From the NCBI GenBank assembly GCA_949752735.1, contig OX457039.1:25541710-25605709 (forward strand): DNA of 64,000 nt, read 5' to 3'. This document shows, piece after piece, positions 33,344-44,585 of this stretch (its first letter is position 1; every line of letters starts with the position of its first letter). A model generated the notes under the pieces. It saw nothing but the letters and a program-made list of their open reading frames with translations. It was not told the DNA's origin and searched no databases. The translations under genes were made by a program, and so were the position numbers. The stretch is from Lumbricus terrestris. Its lineage: Eukaryota; Annelida; Clitellata; Crassiclitellata; Lumbricidae.

Positions 33344-33590
33344 GGGTTCACTCTGAGAATGCGGCCGGAGGAAACGAACGGAAGGAGGAATCCACTCGAA
33401 AAGGGGTTCACTCCGAGAATGCGGCCGGAGGAAACGAACGGAAGGAGGAATCCACTCGAAAAGGGGTTCACTCCGAGAATGCGGCCGGAGGAAACGAACG
33501 GAAGGAGGAATCCACTCGAAAAGGGGTTCACTCTGAGAAAGCGGTCGGAGGAAACGAACGGGAGGAGGAATTCACTCGAAAAGGGTTCAC
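33344..33590 (+). repeat. 60-bp minisatellite, four copies
   Basis: Units of GGGTTCACTCTGAGAATGCG then GCCGGAGGAAACGAACGGAA are repeated at 33344, 33404, 33464 and 33524. The first three are nearly identical and the fourth has diverged. It is open in two forward frames (20-residue periods such as GGNERKEESTRKG), so coding is possible but not supported. A shorter GAGTGTAGGAAC repeat follows at 33720-33775. Confidence 0.9.
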
Positions 33591-33799
33591 TCTTGGAAAT
33601 CGTCAGGGCAAAACGACCGAAGGCGTTAGGGCGAGAACGATCAACAGAGGAACCCGCTCTCGAGGAAGAGATTGCACCAATGAGACTACTAGGAAAGGCG
33701 GTACGTTAGGTGATCAACAGAGAGTGTAGGAACAGAGTGTAGGAACGAAGTGTAAGAACGAAGTGTAGGAACAGACAGTACGAAGACTTAACAACGCGT

Positions 33800-35307
33800 C
33801 ATGAAAACCGATATTAATAATTGTAAATAAAACACTACGATAATTAAGCTACGTCTATAATAAGAAAGGAAAATCAACTGTGTCTTATTCCACTCATCGA
33901 TTGTCGTTAAAGAACCACGCTACCAATACCCGAAGAGACTGGAAACCACACCGCTGCCACCAAGAATAGTTTTAGTTAGATGATTGGCGATGCAGTATTA
34001 AACAGCGCACGTCAATCATCTTTAAAACATTACACGGAGAGAAGAGAGATATGGCATTATAAACACGGAGATTCGGTTCAATTGCGACCTGAACTCTGTG
34101 TCAACCCTCCAACTTTATGCACAAGGTACAAATTATGATCCGTGCATAATTTTCTCTGCTACACAAGGCAATCCATTTTACGTTGGAAAATCGTAAGCAG
34201 ATATCTTTTCATGGCCCCAAGAGACAACACTGCAAGTAACCAACACTTGTTGCTAGCAATAATTATTTACCAGACACAGCCATGTCCGGTAATGTCTGAA
34301 ATTTCTGACCGGACAGTTTGTGTAAATACCGGACTGTCCGGTTCATTACCGGACGCCTGGCAACTCTAATAAAGTCTGTTATTCGCATGAAAAATTATAA
34401 CAATCAAGCAGTTGTTGAGCACAGCTTCAGAATTACTTTCCATAATTCAGTAACAATCATAAGAACTTCACACACATCAATGTGTTTAGAGGTCAAAACA
34501 ACAATAGCCCAAGTTAGTATTTACAAAACAGCAGATAAACCTTTCTCTGATGAACTAAAAACAACTTAAGACATAAAACATGAACATCTCCAGGACACAG
34601 ATGATCAAAGCAACACTACCGATTCCAACGAATCCTGGCGCTTCCAGAGGCTGCGTCTCCGCTCGAAACGTCTTCGTGATACTTTCTAATACAAAAATAC
34701 AGCTGTAATGTAAATGTTTGCATATAACATATGAGTAACAGTCGTTATTTTAGGTTTGCAATTGTCTGGTAGTCAGTATGCGGCAGTGGTTAAAGTGCTT
34801 TGGGTGACCAGTGGGAACTCTGAAGAAGAGTTTATTGGAACGCATAAGTTGCAATGGTAAGAGGTGAGAATACAAGCAAATCCGTCCCTCACATATTCCG
34901 ACCCATTTAAAGCCCTCGTGTGCTGAAATGTCTTGGTCAGGGATTGAAATCTCCATCAGAGCAGAAATTTGCTGCGAGACATACTCCACCAGCAGTGTCC
35001 AGCACATCTACCCGACACAGTGACTGTACACTAAATAGTTGACGGCAGAATGAGAAGACGAGGGAGAGGACTGGTTATATATATGCCCACATATGCACAT
35101 ACGCCCTCTCCAAGTCCTCCAAGGCTACAAAAATGAGATTGCTAACATTTCATAGCCCTTGGCTACCTATCAGGTCAGATTAAGGGACAGCTCTTGCTAT
35201 GTCAAATAGTTTTCAATTTCTCAAGCAGCTTAAGCTAGGATTGAGTAAATAAAGTCCCAAGTTTCCAATCATGCATTGGCCACTGAATGATCTCACTCCG
35301 TCATGTC
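33800..35307. other. Intergenic stretch, no gene recognised
   Basis: An AATAAA is present near 33826. A CCGGAC/GTCCGG repeat cluster at 34285-34355 suggests a small degenerate element. No coding exon with splice support was found. Confidence 0.5.
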
Positions 35308-35315
35308 CATAGAAC

Positions 35316-35462
35316 CAAGGCTTAAAGTGCGCCCGAACGGCCATGGACGGCGTCCAGGCACTTGTTTTAAAATCTGAACACTGTTCTGCCACTTATTTGG
35401 CCCGTACAGCAGGTGAAGGTATGGAGCACCAAGGCACTTCTTTTTCCACACTTTAAGCACTG
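35316..35462. mobile_element. hAT MITE, 147 bp, perfect 8-bp target duplication
   Basis: The ends are CAAGGCTTAAAGTGCG and CCACACTTTAAGCACTG. CATAGAAC is duplicated at 35308-35315 and 35463-35470. Same family as 28936-29112. Confidence 0.88.
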
Positions 35463-35715
35463 CATAGAACCTAGCATAGTTTAGTCATGAACTACTTTTT
35501 AAAAAGTTTGCTCAATTTAACTCTGTAGTAGAGTGGTCCTCGGTATTGTATCCTTCAAGCATTGTCATGGGTATTAGAACTATGCAATCCGTAGCTCTGA
35601 ACAGCGGTTCTCAACCGGGGGCCCGGGGACCCCTGCCCGGGGACCCCTGGGGGTCCGCGGCCATCAGCCTGGGGGTCCGCGAGCAAGTCCTGAAAATTAA
35701 ATATTTCTTAGTTAA

Positions 35716-36448
35716 CCCATATGTGGCTAGCGTCAGTTTAAACTGACACACAGAAAGTGGCGGTTTCTTGGTTATTAAATTGCATTTTATTTTCTAAGCC
35801 ATTTTTAGTTGCTATTCTAAGACCCGTGTGATTACCTCTGTGGATTTATTTCAGTTGTTTTGAGCTGGAGTAATTAGGAAAATAATATTTTTCCTGAAAA
35901 ATCGAAATATTTAAATATGCATTGTTCAAAAAAGAAAAAAAATTAATGTCAACTCATATTTTAATAATAAAGTTATGCAAAACTTCGCCACAGGCATTCT
36001 AAAGGTAGCTATGATGACTATTTTTAAAAAGAATTTCAATTCTGAAAATTATAAGAATTTTCATACCGTCAGTTTAAACTGACGCTAGCCACATAAGGGT
36101 ACGTGGTTTTCCCAGGTCATATCCACTATGTCCTCCATTGTGGGCTTCCAGTGCTGTTTGCCTAAACATACTTTTATGTCAGATTGTGAAGCTGCATGTA
36201 TGTATGTATGTATGTATGTATGTATGTATGTATGTATGTATGTATGCATGTGTGTATGTATGTATGTATGTATGTATGTATGTATGTATGTATGCATGTA
36301 TGTATGTATGTATGTTTGTATAATAGTAATAATTACAACGATTTATATGGCGCTGTAACACAGCCAAGCCGTTACAAAGTCGCCTTACAAAAACAGCTAC
36401 ACAGGATAGCGAACAAGTGTGTATGTGTATGCATGTATGTATGTATGC

Positions 36449-36481
<33 letters not shown>

Positions 36482-37669
36482 TGTATGTATGTATGTATAT
36501 ATGCATGTGTGTACATATGTATGCATGCATGCATGTATGTATGCATATATACTTGAATGTATGTATGCATGTATGACTTTGCATGTATGTATGTATATAT
36601 GTATGTATGTATGTATGTGCACGTACGTATGTATGTATGTATGTGTGTATGTATGTATGCATGCATGTATGTATGCATGCATGTATGTATGCATATATAC
36701 TTGAATGTATGTATGCAAGTATGACTTTGTATGTATGTATGTATGTATGTATGTACGCGTACGTACGTACGTACGTATGTATGTATGTATGTATGCATGA
36801 ATGTATGTATGTACGTACGCATGTATGAAATATATGTACATACATGCATTCACTCATACTTGCATGCATACTTACATACGTACGTACATGCATACATGCA
36901 AATACAACTATACATGCACACACACACACATACATACATACATACATACATACATACATACATACATACATACATACATACATGCATACACACATACATA
37001 CATACATACATACATACATACATACATACATACATGCATACATACATACATACATACATACATACAAGCATTCATACATGAATACATATATACATGCATA
37101 CATGCACACATACATAATACACTGAACCAGATTGTAAACATACGGAGTGGGTGGGGTAATGGGGGGTCGGGGGTAATGGGCGGGGGGTGGGTAATGTCCT
37201 AGACCCATTAGAAACATTTCTTATTATTGTGGACTAATAATTTACAGCATGTTGCTACAGCCGTAATGTAATGAGCCAGTGTTGCTAGGCATGAAGTGCA
37301 ATGTCATTGAAGTAGTTTGAGCTTGTAGGCCTACACAACTAAGTCACAACTTAGGCCTATAGGGGGTAATCAACATCTCACTGAAAATTACTTCTGGTCT
37401 AACAATCTATAGGCACTATACTAACATTTCCCAAAGTGGTCTAAATGTTTTGGATGAATAAAACGCTTTGTGTTCTTTCTGTAGTGATGGTTAATGTACA
37501 TGTACCCTCCTGTGCCTAGCGTCAGTTTAAACTGACGGTTATATTTGTGCCTACAACTGCCTACGTCTGCAATTTTTTTTAAAAATCTGGGTGAATACGA
37601 TGGTTTTGGGTCTAGACAAACACGAAAATGTGAAAGAAACCATTAATTTCTGTCATGGGTTGATATGGG
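35716..37669. mobile_element. piggyBac-like non-autonomous element flanked by TTAA
   Basis: TTAA at 35712-35715 is followed by CCCATATGTGG. The other end reads GATATGGG, then TTAA at 37670-37673. The homologous position in the sister hAT copy (about 44500) reads straight through with one TTAA, so this is a clean insertion. Three copies of the 16-bp palindrome GTCAGTTTAAACTGAC lie inside (about 35731, 36066, 37519), two of them in a longer inverted repeat (GTGGCTAGC side). There is no transposase ORF. The centre holds a large tetranucleotide array. Confidence 0.8.
36197..37125. repeat. (ATGT)n then (ATAC)n tetranucleotide array, about 0.9 kb
   Basis: The first two thirds are TATG-type on the plus strand and the last third is the complementary CATA-type, so the array as a whole is a giant inverted repeat. 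It is interrupted at 36320-36415 by a fragment related to positions 1-100. All long 'ORFs' of Met-Tyr-Val-Cys or His-Thr-Tyr-Ile type here are repeat artefacts. Confidence 0.95.
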
Positions 37670-39486
37670 TTAAAAACATAGAAACAGATAACTTTTTGGC
37701 AATTTTTCAATATTTATCCAATCGCGACATTAAATTAACAATAGCCTACACTGATTTATGACAGATTCATCTCTTTTAGATGGGACGGTTTGTTTCAATC
37801 GCTAGAGTGCAGACTGAAATCTATATATTCGATCAGGCCACAAAATGGTTGATTTCATCAAGACACGTCCACTAAATTGTCGTTGTTTTGTTGCATTATG
37901 TTCGGATGGAAATCATGAACAGTTACTGATTACTGATGTATCATGTATAGGCCTGCCAAAGTTCGCTGGCTATCAAGGGGGGAAAGTATGTAACACACTC
38001 TAGATTCTGGATGCTCTTGAGAGTGTTTCTTAGAGAAAAAGGCATCAGCCTGCAATTCATTTGAATAAGAACTCATGCTTATGGGTTTCAATTCTGGCTT
38101 ACATACATGTACCTGGCTGGCATTTTTGAGCAGCTAAATAGGTGTACACTAGCTGAATTCCTCTAAGCAGGTGATGCAGACAAATCTAATCACCCTTAGG
38201 TCTAGTGATAAAGTGTCTGCTTTTACAAAAAACTTGATCTCTGGTGCAAAACGGATAGTAGTAGGTAACTTTGACACATTTGGTCAATTGCATGAATTCA
38301 CATTGAAATGAGCAAATGCACAGATCAATCAACCAAAATTTGTTAATTTAATTTCTGGACATATTCAATCATAGCTGGATCAGTTCAAATTCTACTTTGA
38401 GAATTTGAACGTTCACAGTTTTCATGTGTCTCCAGTCCGTTTCTTGCAAATGCTGATTCGTGGAATTTACCAGCATCGGGGATTGAACCAAATCAATGAA
38501 CTGAAGTAGGCTAATTGATACTAGGTCTACATTGAGCATGTTGCATCCAAGTAAGAGTTAGCTTGATGTATTATTTTGAATACAAGCTTCACATGAATAT
38601 TCAAAACTGTCTGTGAAAGCTTTCAACATTATATCGTCTTTTGCAACATCATAATTATCTTTGTGAATGTGGATATCGTTCATGGCTTGAGGTTTGAAAT
38701 GGGTTCAGATTGAGTGTTTCGAGCATTAGGCTAAGCTTACACCTCAGATCAATAAACTGTGGTCGAATATGTGTGCCCAAAGGGCCAAAGCTCGTATTAA
38801 AATAAAATACCGGTTTTTTCGAATAAATTTCAAAGAATCTTCCTAGTTAAATAAATTTGTACTACAGCAGTGCAGGGGCCTATAGGCTATGACATAGGCC
38901 TAATATTACTTTGGATTATAGTCATAAGCCTACAGTCACGATAATGCGCCAGAGACAATAAATTTCTGTGGGGGGTCCGTGACCAAGACCTAAAATTAGA
39001 AAGGGGTCCGTGAGTCTGAAAAGGTTGAGAACAGCTGATCTAGAAGATCCAAAATTTGCCCCACCGGTGAATCACATGGTCATGTTGACAGGGAAGGTAC
39101 AATTTATTGGATGATACACAAAAAAGTCAGCTGTCAGAAACCAACAACAGAACACCTTTTAAAAATCGCCAAACTTAAGTTTCTAATCATGTATTGACTA
39201 CTGAATGATCTCACACTGAGCTGGCTTAGATACCCAAAATGCCTTGCAGTCCAGTCCTAAAATTGAAAGGCTACGAGTCATGCAAGACACTCATGTTCAG
39301 GGGCATGGCTAGAAAAACTGGCGAAGAATTTCCATTTAAGGGGATTTCCATTGATGGATAAGGTTGCAAAACACATCGAATATGCACAGAATTAGTTTTA
39401 AAATTTTGGAAATTACAGATTCTGGGGGTTTGAACCCATAAAACCCCTAAATACGTCGTTGCTCATGTTTGTTCAATGTTACTCAC

Positions 39487-39681
39487 TGGCACAGTATTCG
39501 ATTGGTGGATCCCATCGACCAGATTCATTGCAGTGTGCCAGCTTCACATGTGTAAGGTCAGCAAATGTGAGATCACCACGACATGTGAATTCCACGACTG
39601 ATCCGATGTTGCAGTCTGAATAATTCGATATCATGGATGAAAATTCCGGCAGAACATTGCAGCATGTTCGTACGAATCCAG
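39487..39681 (-). CDS. Sushi/CCP-domain exon
   Basis: The exon has AG and GTGAGT borders and phase 1-1, usual for sushi exons. It encodes about 65 residues. Cysteines and landmarks follow the complement-control-protein pattern: an initial Cys pair with NVLPEF, SDCNIGSVVEFTC, then HCNESGRW and IEYC. Such domains mediate protein binding in secreted and surface proteins. It is phase-compatible with exon 41460-41588 upstream. Further 3' exons were not found. Confidence 0.75.
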
Positions 39682-40002
39682 CTGGATTAGAAGAATAAAT
39701 AAAAACATGTGATTCTCAATCAGAAATAATCTTCAATACTGGTTGCATTGCTAATTTAAGAATTAAAAAAAAAAATCTACAAGTATATCCATTGAAACGT
39801 CTGTCTAGCAGCTTATAGCACATGCATACATAATACGACCGATCTCTCTCTCTATCTCTCCCTCCCCTTGAAGAGGAGAAATACAAATTAATGAGCAAGT
39901 TTTTAAAAATCCATTATTATTATATAGTACATTATACACGATCTTCACACGCTCTTTGTTCTGCTGACTGCCTTGATCTATTGATCTATATGTACCTCGG
40001 TC

Positions 40003-40347
40003 CAGGGGCGGATCCAGGGAGGGCCAAACCGGCCATTGCCCCCCCTTTAAAAATTGCATGGGACGTGGATCCCCATTTGGTTTCAACAAGCCATTAAATA
40101 AACACAGCGAGAGAGAAAAGCAGGACACCAGGCCCCCCATTAAAAAATCGCATGGGACGTGCCCCCATTTGATTTACCATTACTCCCGACTATGACGACT
40201 GACGACTAAAAAAAGGTCGTCAACTATTTTGGCGGCTGAAATGGTATCAGTTTTTTCGGCGACGAATAAGACTGAATTTTTTCCCTGTCCCACCAACAAG
40301 ACCGAATATTTTGGCCCCCTCTTCGAAAATTTCTGTATCCACCCTTG
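40003..40347. mobile_element. hAT-type MITE, 345 bp
   Basis: The ends CAGGGGCGGATCCAG and CTGTATCCACCCTTG are inverted with two mismatches. Flanks CCTCGGTC (39995-40002) and CCTTGGTC (40348-40355) differ at one base. Contains repeated CATGGGACGTG..CCCCATTTG blocks. No ORF. Confidence 0.8.
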
Positions 40348-40364
40348 CCTTGGTCACGAACCTC

Positions 40365-40575
40365 ATTAACCCAGCATCGGGCTTTTGCTACTGTCGGTCC
40401 TTCAACGTGGAATGACCTTCCCCTGTAATTCGTAGTAGGATTCTGGTAGGAAATTCACCTGTATCTCATCACTGCTTGAAGACCTTTCTCTTTTCAGTGA
40501 GCTATCGTGCTAAGAGTGCTTCTGAATAGCTCTGCTGTAAGAAGCGCTCTATACATGTTCATATTAGATTAATTA
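40365..40575 (+). mobile_element. Degenerate L2 3' fragment
   Basis: Short segments match the L2 C-terminus (FATVGPSTWNDLP across a shift). They are followed by a tail resembling AGAGTGCTTCTGAATAGC then AAGAAGCGCTCTATACATGT. Confidence 0.5.
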
Positions 40576-40862
40576 TACAAGAATGAGTACACTTGATAAG
40601 AAATTATTAAGAGTACCTGTAACTACAGCCGTACTGAATAGGTTATTATCACTATTCGGCCAAATTCGAATAACTGGATCAACTATTCGGTTGAATATGA
40701 ATTGCATTCAAAATAGGTCTACTGACAACATTCAATATTTCAAATGAAAAGAGAAGTCTCAGTTCAGTAAATCTAATACATAAACCAAAAAGTAAACAAT
40801 TAACTACGAGTAATTTTTGAATCCTTCTACCAGTTCGTGTGCACTCACTATAGCAGACACAT

Positions 40863-41215
40863 ATGCAGATACACATGTCACATATTGTATTGTATTGTAT
40901 CTGTGCTCCGTCGTACTTGTCTAGCCTTTGTCGACCTGTCTCAGACCTTGCAGCCCGTCGAGCTCTTCACTCTGTGGCAACGGGTGAGCTTTTGGCTCGC
41001 ACTTCTATTAGACAGTGCCGAGCATTTTCTGTTGTGGGTCCCGCTATCTGGAATGGCCTTCCACTAACCTTGCGACTTATGCCTAGTCTAAATTCCCCTG
41101 CATTTTTTAAGTATCTTAAAAATCCTACTTTTTAGCTGTGGCTGGGAGCGCCTCTCAGTAGGTTTCTTGAAGAGGCGTTATATAAATTCACGAAATGAAT
41201 GAATGAATATATAAA
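40863..41215 (+). mobile_element. L2-clade LINE 3' end
   Basis: An ORF with [30 protein letters not shown] and a Phe-rich end is followed by GGGAGCGCCTCTCAGTAG, then CTTGAAGAGGCGTTATATAA and GAATGAATGAAT. The GAATGAAT tail is the L2 form. Confidence 0.75.
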
Positions 41216-41459
41216 GCGCTTCTCACAGCAAGAGCCATTCAGAAGCACTCCCAGTGCGTTCAACCACAAGAGAAAAGGTAGGTTCCTAGATGAAAGACGA
41301 GGAAGGACCACCAGAGAGGATGGTCCGGTGACCACTGACCACTATTCGGTTCGCCTGCTACTATTCTGCCGAATACCGAATAGCTATTTGGCCCACTATT
41401 CGGTCCAAAGCGAAAACGAAGCAAATGTTCAATACAGCCCTACCTGTAGCCCGACTTAC

Positions 41460-41588
41460 TTGCTGTAAAGCTTTCAGTCGCATCAGATACATCACTATTA
41501 GTCGAGCTGCTGACAGTTGCATCTCTTTCAGTTGTACTGATCTCAATTCCGATTCCCATTGACGTCAGAAGCTTCATGCAATCATTTT
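41460..41588 (-). CDS. Ser/Thr-rich linker exon of the mucin-sushi gene
   Basis: Acceptor AG at 41589-41590, donor GTAAGT. Encodes about 43 residues: NDCMKLLTSMGIGIEIS, then a Ser/Thr/Asp-rich stretch. It leaves one base that joins the sushi exon 39487-39681 in frame, and accepts one base from the Thr-rich exon ending at 42114. Confidence 0.55.
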
Positions 41589-42356
41589 CTAAGACAAATA
41601 CAAGACAGGACGTGATCAACTGGTGTATTTTCTCATTCATTACAACACCCATAAATGATGCCGGAATCCATTAGAATTATAACCTTCTTACTGAAATGTA
41701 TTTATAACTGAATTCTGAAGTACTTAAAGAGAAGAACTGTTCCAAAGACATCTGTAGAAAGCAGAGATTCAGTCAGTGGGACATTTTCCATGCTTACTTA
41801 AGCAGCTAAAGGGAACACAAACTGCTAACCAATAACTTGAACTCTACCCTTGCATGGTAACATGTCATGAAATTCCAGTCTTCAGACAAAAAACGAAAAT
41901 CCTTAGTGTTGAGCTAATGCCACGTAGTTAAAGCAATCCAGAAACCATCTACAAAAACCAGTTCACACTGCTTCACAGTCATTAATTAATTAATTAATAA
42001 ATTCATTCATAACATAACCAATCAAAGCTTGCATTTACACCTTTATGCAAAGTATATGCAATGCAGAATTATAGTGGTGAAACAACTTTAAAATCGGAAT
42101 GCATGGTGATAACTTGCCCAAAACTGTAGTTTTCTCCAAGGGAATATGGCAGGTGGTTGCAGAGGTCTGAGCATCGTCCACTGTAGTCTCATCATTTTAA
42201 GGCTAGTTGTAGCGGCCTCTGCCGTAGTTTGCTCTGCACTCTGTGTAGTAGTCTGTTCAAAGGTTTGAGACGAGCTCTTTGCAGTTGTCTGTTCCAACGT
42301 TTGAGATATGCTCGATGTAATAGTTGGTTCCATGGCTTGAGGTGTGCCCTGTATAG

Positions 42357-44585
42357 CAGCGGTTCTCAACCTTTTCCGACTCACGGACCCCTTTCTAATT
42401 TTGGGTATCGGTCACGGACCCCACAAAAATTTTGTGCCTCTGGCGCATTATCGTGACTGTAGGCCTATGACCATAATCCAATATAATATTAGGCCTACGT
42501 TATAGCCTATATGCCCATGTACTACTGTAGTACAAATTTATTTAACTTGTTCTTTGAATTTTTTTAAAAAAAATGTATTTTATTTTAATACAAGCTTTGG
42601 GTACGCATATCGACCACAATTTAGATCTATTCGAGGTGTAAGCTTAATGCTCGAAACACCCATTTCAAGCCTCAAGCCATGAGTGATATCCACATTCACA
42701 AATATATTTATATGTTGCAAAAGGTGAAATAATGTTGAAAGCTTTCTCAGACAGTTTTAGATATTCATGTGAAGCTTGTGTCCTTAATTATGCATCAAGC
42801 TAACTCTTGCATGGATGCAACATCTTCAATGTAGACCTAGTATCAATTATTTCAGTTCAATGATTTGGTTCAATTCCAATGTTGGCAAATTCCACGAATT
42901 AACGTTTGCAAGAAATGGACTGGAGACCCACGAAAACTGAACGTTCAAATTACCAAAGTAGAAGTTGAACTAATCCAGCTATGATTGAATATGTCCAGAA
43001 ATTAAATTAACAAATTTTGGTTGATTGATCTGTGCATTTGCTCATTTCAATGTGAATTCATGCAATTGATTAAAATGGAAAAGTTACCTCCTATTATCCG
43101 TTTTACACCAGAGATCAAGTTTTTTGTTAAAGCAGACACTTTATCACTAGGACTAAGGGTGATTAGATTTGTCTGCATCACTTGCTTAGAGGAATTCAGG
43201 TAGTGTATTTAGATCAGCGTTTCCCAAACTGGGTTCCGCGGAACCCAAGGGTTCCGCGGGGCGAGCACAAGGGTTCCGCGAGAAGTTGAGAAAAAAAAGA
43301 AAATTTTCTGCAATACAACATTTCAGGCAGCTTTTGAAAATGCACTGGAAGTTTGAAAGTAGCATCAGTCATCTTTTGTGTTTTGTCCTCACCCGACCTT
43401 TCAGTGATTATAAGCAATCCAATAATTACCCTAGCATCATAGTAGGCCTACGTAGTTTGTATAAGCTTAGACATCACTGCTAAACGTAACGTACATGTAG
43501 GTCAGAACCTTAGGCTTTTGCCTGAACAGAGACGCGTGCAGTCATCTTTGTCACCCTAAAACGCAAGTTTAATAAGAAACGCCAAGTCTGATCTTGTAGC
43601 AGTAGCAACAAATAGTGATTTTAATTTTTGTGTGTGAAAAATTTGCCAAAATTGAGTGACTTTTATGTACGATAGCTAGGGTTCTAACCTCTTTTATTTA
43701 ATTTAGAAACTTGGAACGCTTTCCAAACTCACACAATTTTTAATGGTTCTCGAGGAAACCATCGTTCAGAAATTGCAAATCATTTTCACGACCTGAAAGC
43801 GATCTTGGTTAAATGCTTCCTTTTCATGAACTACAATAATAGGATACGAAACCACTCAATGAAGGTGAAAAGCAGCCAACTCTTCTGACGGGGACTACGA
43901 ACTTCTAATTGACCTATCACGAATGAAGCAGAATTCCAATGAACCTTCACATTCTAACCTCATGTAGGGCATACTCTTAGTAGGATCCACAAATCGTGGT
44001 TTTTAAAACAGTGCAATTTAATCTTTCATGATATTATAAAAAAAATAAACCTTCTAAAATTTAGTGTATTTAGGTATGGTATGTATGCTTATAATTATTA
44101 GTAGCCTTTGCTTCCCGTGCGTTCAGCATGATTCAATGCGTTTAGTTGAGATTGGGGTTCCACCCGAAAATATTAGGACGCGAAGGGTTCCGTGGCCCAA
44201 AAAGTTTGGGAAACGCTGATTTAGATACTCCAAAATGCCAGCCAGGTACTTGCAAGCCAGAGTTGAAACCAATAATTATTATTCTTAATCAAATGAATTG
44301 TAGGCCGAGGTCTTTTTCTCTAAGAAACACTCTCAAAAGCATCCCGAAATCTAGAGAGTCTGTTACATACTTACCCCCTTGATAGCCATCGAACTTTGGC
44401 AGGTCTATACATCGGTAACTGTTAATGATTTCCATATTCGAACATTTAGTGGACATATCTTGATGAAATCAACTATTTTACTCTGTTTCTATGTTTTTAA
44501 CTAAGAAATATTTAATTTTCAGGACTTGCTCGCGAACCCCCAGGCAGATGGCTGCGAACCCCCAACCCGCGGTTGAGAACCGCTG
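42357..44585 (-). mobile_element. hAT-type element A, copy 2, inserted in a coding exon
   Basis: Ends CAGCGGTTCTCAACC and GGTTGAGAACCGCTG. The perfect 8-bp duplication CTGTATAG is at 42349-42356 and 44586-44593. It is 2,229 bp including a nested hAT at 43215-44218, leaving about 1.2 kb of its own sequence. It is the inverted homologue of 35602-39037. No transposase ORF is seen, so it is non-autonomous. Confidence 0.92.
43215..44218. mobile_element. hAT-type element B nested in element A
   Basis: Ends CAGCGTTTCCCAAACT and AGTTTGGGAAACGCTG, perfect 16-bp TIRs. The duplication ATTTAGAT is at 43207-43214 and 44219-44226. Subterminal GGGTTCCGCGG blocks are present. The sister element at 35602-39037 lacks this 1,004-bp block at the homologous site. 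Confidence 0.92.

Larger units (their letters stand above)
35602..39037 (+). mobile_element. hAT-type element A, copy 1 (interrupted by a piggyBac-like element)
   Basis: The ends CAGCGGTTCTCAACC and GGTTGAGAACAGCTG are hAT-like, with CACGGACCCC/GGGGTCCG subterminal blocks. It is homologous over its length, in reverse orientation, to 42357-44585. Flanks GCTCTGAA and ATCTAGAA match poorly, so the insertion is older than copy 2 or its duplication has decayed. No transposase ORF. It lacks the inner hAT found in copy 2 and so provides that insertion's empty site near 38130-38165. Confidence 0.85.

Noticed and set aside
36179..37217. Long ORFs of Met-Tyr-Val-Cys or His-Thr-Tyr-Ile composition
   Set aside because: They are translations of the ATGT/ATAC tetranucleotide array in frames without stops, present on both strands. 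No start context or non-repeat domain.
42088..42384. Treating 42114-42356 as an independent gene
   Set aside because: The 12-residue period and frame continue from 44586-45064 once the hAT and one duplicate are set aside, so it is the same exon.
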